Source of the DNA: CAYMEK01 sp964389305
Lineage (GTDB): Bacteria > Spirochaetota > Spirochaetia > SZUA-6 > DRHE01
Length of the DNA stretch: 64,000 nt
Assembly (NCBI GenBank): GCA_964389305.1
Contig: CAYMEK010000010.1
Coordinates: forward strand, 18,125 to 82,124
Direction: 5' to 3'
Of this stretch, positions 61,481 to 64,000 are shown in pieces. Below the pieces are notes generated by a model. That model ran no database searches. It saw nothing but the letters and a program-made list of their open reading frames with translations, and was not told where the DNA came from. How positions within the stretch are numbered: the stretch's first letter is position 1; each line of letters starts with the position of its first letter. A program made the position numbers and the translations under genes.

Positions 61481-63867
61481 TCGGCGTCCTCCATCAACCG
61501 GACCACCTCCTCCTGATCCGAGGACCCGCAGCACAGAAGAGCCGCCAGCAGGCGGGTGTAGGCGCTCTCGGTGGTCAGGGAACCCATGGGGACGGCCCCC
61601 TCCCGCCACAGTTCGTGGGAGGTAACGTATTCGGAGAAATCCACGATTCCCTCCTGCTGGGAGGTGCAAAAGAAGCGCACACCCCGCTCCCTGGCGGCCA
61701 GGAAGGCCTTGCGCAGTGAATAGGGAGATTCCCTCAGGTTGGCCGTTCCCGTGTCGTAAAGCTCCAGGATGAAATGGCGCACCCCCGAGTCCATCAGGGC
61801 GATGAGGTACTCTCCCTTCAAACCCGGATACACGCGAAGGATGCATACCTGGCTGATAGCCTGCTCGAGCCGCCCGGTCAGGGCTTCCCTGTCTCCGATA
61901 CCTTCGGGAACCAGAGCCAGCCGCCCGCTGGAGAACAGGGAGCTCTGGAGGTTCCAGTTTCGAAAACCGCCTCTGCCCACCCGCTCGAACTTGATGTTCA
62001 GGGGCGAGAGCAGCTCGCCCTCCAGGCAGACATAGATCCCGGGAGCCCGGCTGGCCGCCGCCATGATGGCATCTCCCAGGGCCTCCGCCGCCCCCTGGGG
62101 ATCGAGGCAGGCGGCGAGCACCACCGGCACGGCAGGCTCGGGAAAAAGCCAGAACAGCAGGGAGGCGGTGTAGGCCAGGGTGTCCGTGCCGTGAGCCACG
62201 ACGATCCCCGTGATGTCCTCATACTTCAGGTAGCGGTCTAGACTCGCGATCAACGCCGCCCAGTCCTCGGGCGTGATCTCTTCGCTCAGGATCCGGCTTA
62301 TCTCGATCTCCTGGCAGCGGATGTTTTGCGGCAGACGCTTGTCCTGAGTAAGCCGCTCGATCACCGTCTTCAGATCTCCGGCGGAGATCTCCCCCTCTCC
62401 GCTGCGCTCTCCGGTAATGGCCCCGCCCATGGAAAGGACCTGGATAAAATCGAGCTGGAAGCGGGCTTTGAGAAGCGCCCTGACCAGGCCGGGCTCGGCC
62501 CGTCCCGAGGTCTTCTTCATGACCTGTCCGATCAGGAAGGACAGGGGTCGGTAGTCCCCTGCCCGGATCTGCTCGGCAGCTCCGGCATGCTCCTCGAGGA
62601 TCCGGTCCACTACAGGATTTAGCTCCTCGGGATCGACGATCTGCTCCCAGCCTCGCTCCTTGATGATTTGCAGGGGAGCCTTGTCCTCGGCGAAAATCAC
62701 CTCCAGAACCTGTTTGGCGATCTTTCCATGGATACGTCTGGAGGAAATCAGGGTGAGCAGCTCGGCCAGCCGCTGCGGTTGCAGCGGGCTGTTCTGGATG
62801 AGCAAACCGGAGCGCTTGAGGATCTTCCGCACGTCCGCGGCCAGCCACAGAGAGGCCGCCTGCGGATCGGCGCCCAGGCGAATCGCCTCTTCGTAGTAGT
62901 CGGCAACGGCCTTTTCCTCGCAGAGAAACTCGGCCTGGGCCTCCCCGATGCCGTACTGCTCGACCAGCCGCCCCTGGCGGGCCTGGGGCAGCTCCACCAG
63001 GTCCTTTTCCACCGACCGGAGGAACTCCGCCGAAGGGCGGAAGGGCGGCAGGTCCGGCTCTGGAAAGTAGCGGTAGTCGAAGGCGCTCTCCTTGATGCGC
63101 ATGCTTTCCGTTACGTCCCGGTTCTCGTTCCACAAGCGCGTCTCCTGGGTCACCGAGCCCCCGCGTTGGAGTATCTCCTGCTGGCGTTCGATCTCGTAGT
63201 TCAGGGCCCTGCGCACGAATTTGAAGGAGTTGAGGTTCTTGATCTCCACCTTGGCGCCCAGTCCCTGGCCGCTACGGTTTATCGATACATTGGCGTCACA
63301 GCGCAGAGAGCCCTCCTCCATGTTTCCGTCGCATACACCCAGATAGCGTACCAGTCGGCGGAACTGCTGCAGGAACAGTTCGGCCTCTTCTCCGACCTCC
63401 AGGTCGGGCATGGTCACAATTTCCAGAAGGGGGGTGCCGGCCCGGTTGTAGTCCAAGAGGGACAGGTCGCCGGCGTGGATCATTTTACCGGCGTCCTCCT
63501 CCAGGTGCACCTCCCTGATGCGCACCCGCCGCCTGCGTCTGCGGTACTCCAGTTCCAGGTGGCCGTCGAGGCCGAAGGGCAAGCCGAACTGGGAGATCTG
63601 ATAGTTCTTGGGCATATCCGGGTAGAAATAGTTCTTACGCTCGAATACGCCCCCTTCATTCAACCGGCATTGCAGCGCCTTGCTGACCACGTAGGCCTGC
63701 CTGACCGCCTCCTCGTTGAGGGCCGGCAGCACTCCCGGATAGCCCAGGCAGACGGGGCAGATGTTGCTGTTGGGCCGCTCCCCGAAGGCGGCCCGGCAGG
63801 AACAGAAGGCCTTGCTGCTGGTGAGAAGCTGAATGTGGATCTCCAGACCGATATAGGACTGGTACAC
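61477..63867 (-). CDS. gatB: GatB-asparaginase fusion protein
   Basis: 796 residues. Residues 1-471 are a complete GatB of Asp-tRNA(Asn)/Glu-tRNA(Gln) amidotransferase: zinc cysteines 22, 24, 37 and 40, the GLEIHIQLLTSSKAFC start, the EEGSLRCDANVSI loop, KIEIKNLNSF-like segment and a full helical tail domain (LIGQVMKKTSGRAEPGLV). With no linker, residues 473-796 form an L-asparaginase/GatD-type fold. In it the HGTD motif (559-562) and a lysine (626) that aligns with the catalytic lysine are kept, but the first motif reads SMGGAI, with Ala483 instead of the nucleophilic threonine. GTG start at 63867, seven bases after gatA. It overlaps aspS. Confidence 0.9.
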   Translation of the reverse strand: MYQSYIGLEIHIQLLTSSKAFCSCRAAFGERPNSNICPVCLGYPGVLPALNEEAVRQAYVVSKALQCRLNEGGVFERKNYFYPDMPKNYQISQFGLPFGLDGHLELEYRRRRRRVRIREVHLEEDAGKMIHAGDLSLLDYNRAGTPLLEIVTMPDLEVGEEAELFLQQFRRLVRYLGVCDGNMEEGSLRCDANVSINRSGQGLGAKVEIKNLNSFKFVRRALNYEIERQQEILQRGGSVTQETRLWNENRDVTESMRIKESAFDYRYFPEPDLPPFRPSAEFLRSVEKDLVELPQARQGRLVEQYGIGEAQAEFLCEEKAVADYYEEAIRLGADPQAASLWLAADVRKILKRSGLLIQNSPLQPQRLAELLTLISSRRIHGKIAKQVLEVIFAEDKAPLQIIKERGWEQIVDPEELNPVVDRILEEHAGAAEQIRAGDYRPLSFLIGQVMKKTSGRAEPGLVRALLKARFQLDFIQVLSMGGAITGERSGEGEISAGDLKTVIERLTQDKRLPQNIRCQEIEISRILSEEITPEDWAALIASLDRYLKYEDITGIVVAHGTDTLAYTASLLFWLFPEPAVPVVLAACLDPQGAAEALGDAIMAAASRAPGIYVCLEGELLSPLNIKFERVGRGGFRNWNLQSSLFSSGRLALVPEGIGDREALTGRLEQAISQVCILRVYPGLKGEYLIALMDSGVRHFILELYDTGTANLRESPYSLRKAFLAARERGVRFFCTSQQEGIVDFSEYVTSHELWREGAVPMGSLTTESAYTRLLAALLCCGSSDQEEVVRLMEDAE

Positions 63868-63873
63868 GGCTTT

Positions 63874-64000
63874 TCAGCTCCTCCAATCCTCCCGGAACAG
63901 GGGGCAGCTCGGCACAGGCACGGCCTGGGCGAAGCGCTCGCAGGCGCGCAGCAGCCACTCCTCTGCGAAAGCGGGAGCCAGGAACTGCATCCCAATGGGC
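63874..64000 (-). CDS. gatA: Glutamyl-tRNA(Gln)/aspartyl-tRNA(Asn) amidotransferase subunit A, C-terminal end
   Basis: Only the last 41 codons are inside the window. PIGMQFLAPAFAEEWLLRAC matches the end of GatA (PxGLQ-x-P-F-x-E-x-x-LLR). The stop is seven bases before the gatB GTG, confirming a gatA-gatB operon. No gatC is visible; it may lie beyond the window edge. Confidence 0.85.
   Translation of the reverse strand, partial: PIGMQFLAPAFAEEWLLRACERFAQAVPVPSCPLFREDWRS

Overview
The window reads as a contig from a GC-rich, free-living, probably anaerobic spirochaete, assembled from a draft or metagenome (a run of exactly 100 N lies at 29543-29642). The assignment is inferred from gene content: an archaeal/eukaryote-type phenylalanyl-tRNA synthetase pair, a CarD regulator next to ispD-ispF, a DUF4416 protein, several signal-peptide or lipobox proteins without wider relatives, and many proteins with cyclic-nucleotide-binding or GGDEF domains. 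No rRNA, tRNA, CRISPR array, insertion sequence or prophage was seen. Almost the whole window is coding, with short gaps and many ATGA or TAATG overlaps.

Layout. 1-6021: start of an aspartokinase-like gene with a damaged active-site motif, a secreted protein, rlmE, a polyprenyl synthase, a rhomboid protease, a secreted protein and a peptide-binding protein. 6027-9368: a TVP38-type membrane protein, then carD-ispD-ispF-nth. 9378-13848: pheS-pheT (archaeal type), an adenosine-specific kinase-like gene and an HD hydrolase. 14032-21955: a GAF-GGDEF diguanylate cyclase, a lytic transglycosylase lipoprotein, a DAHP synthase-prephenate dehydratase-ACT fusion, a conserved unknown protein, DUF4416, a HAD phosphatase and an MGDG-synthase-like glycosyltransferase. 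22054-26485: phosphate butyryltransferase, then the methylmalonyl-CoA mutase large and small subunits, MeaB and epimerase. 26583-30894: a single-domain cyclic-nucleotide-binding protein, a membrane protein, trmO, two GyrI-like/AraC genes (one crossing the assembly gap) and a DUF4432 protein. 30944-35887 (minus): lrp-gcvH-gcvPA-gcvPB-gcvT. 35998-36920: a decayed histidine kinase. 36927-38851: a phosphotriesterase-like hydrolase with a shikimate-dehydrogenase-like enzyme. 38869-43050 (minus): a cobalamin riboswitch, a TonB-dependent receptor, exbB, exbD and tonB. 43202-51314: araA, a corrinoid adenosyltransferase, a TlpA-type thioredoxin, rubrerythrin, msrA, a DUF362 ferredoxin protein, a membrane protein and a metallo-beta-lactamase protein with two cyclic-nucleotide domains. 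51405-59986: a lipoprotein, an M24 peptidase, leuS and a 1372-residue transglutaminase/TPR lipoprotein. 60176-64000 (minus): gatA, a gatB-asparaginase fusion and an archaeal-type aspS.

Two themes join the genes. First, corrinoid use: riboswitch-controlled uptake with its own ExbB-ExbD-TonB motor, a corrinoid adenosyltransferase, and the adenosylcobalamin-dependent methylmalonyl-CoA mutase set with its chaperone. Second, tRNA-dependent amidation: gatA, gatB and a compact AspRS sit in one operon, and gatB carries an asparaginase-type domain that keeps most of the active site but has alanine where the first catalytic threonine should be. That fusion is the most unusual object in the window. Other departures from textbook arrangements are the DAHPS-PDT fusion without chorismate mutase, the MBL-CNB-CNB protein, the hydrolase/dehydrogenase pair of unknown pathway, a lower-GC segment inside the TonB receptor, and several promoters placed so close to start codons that the mRNAs should be almost leaderless.
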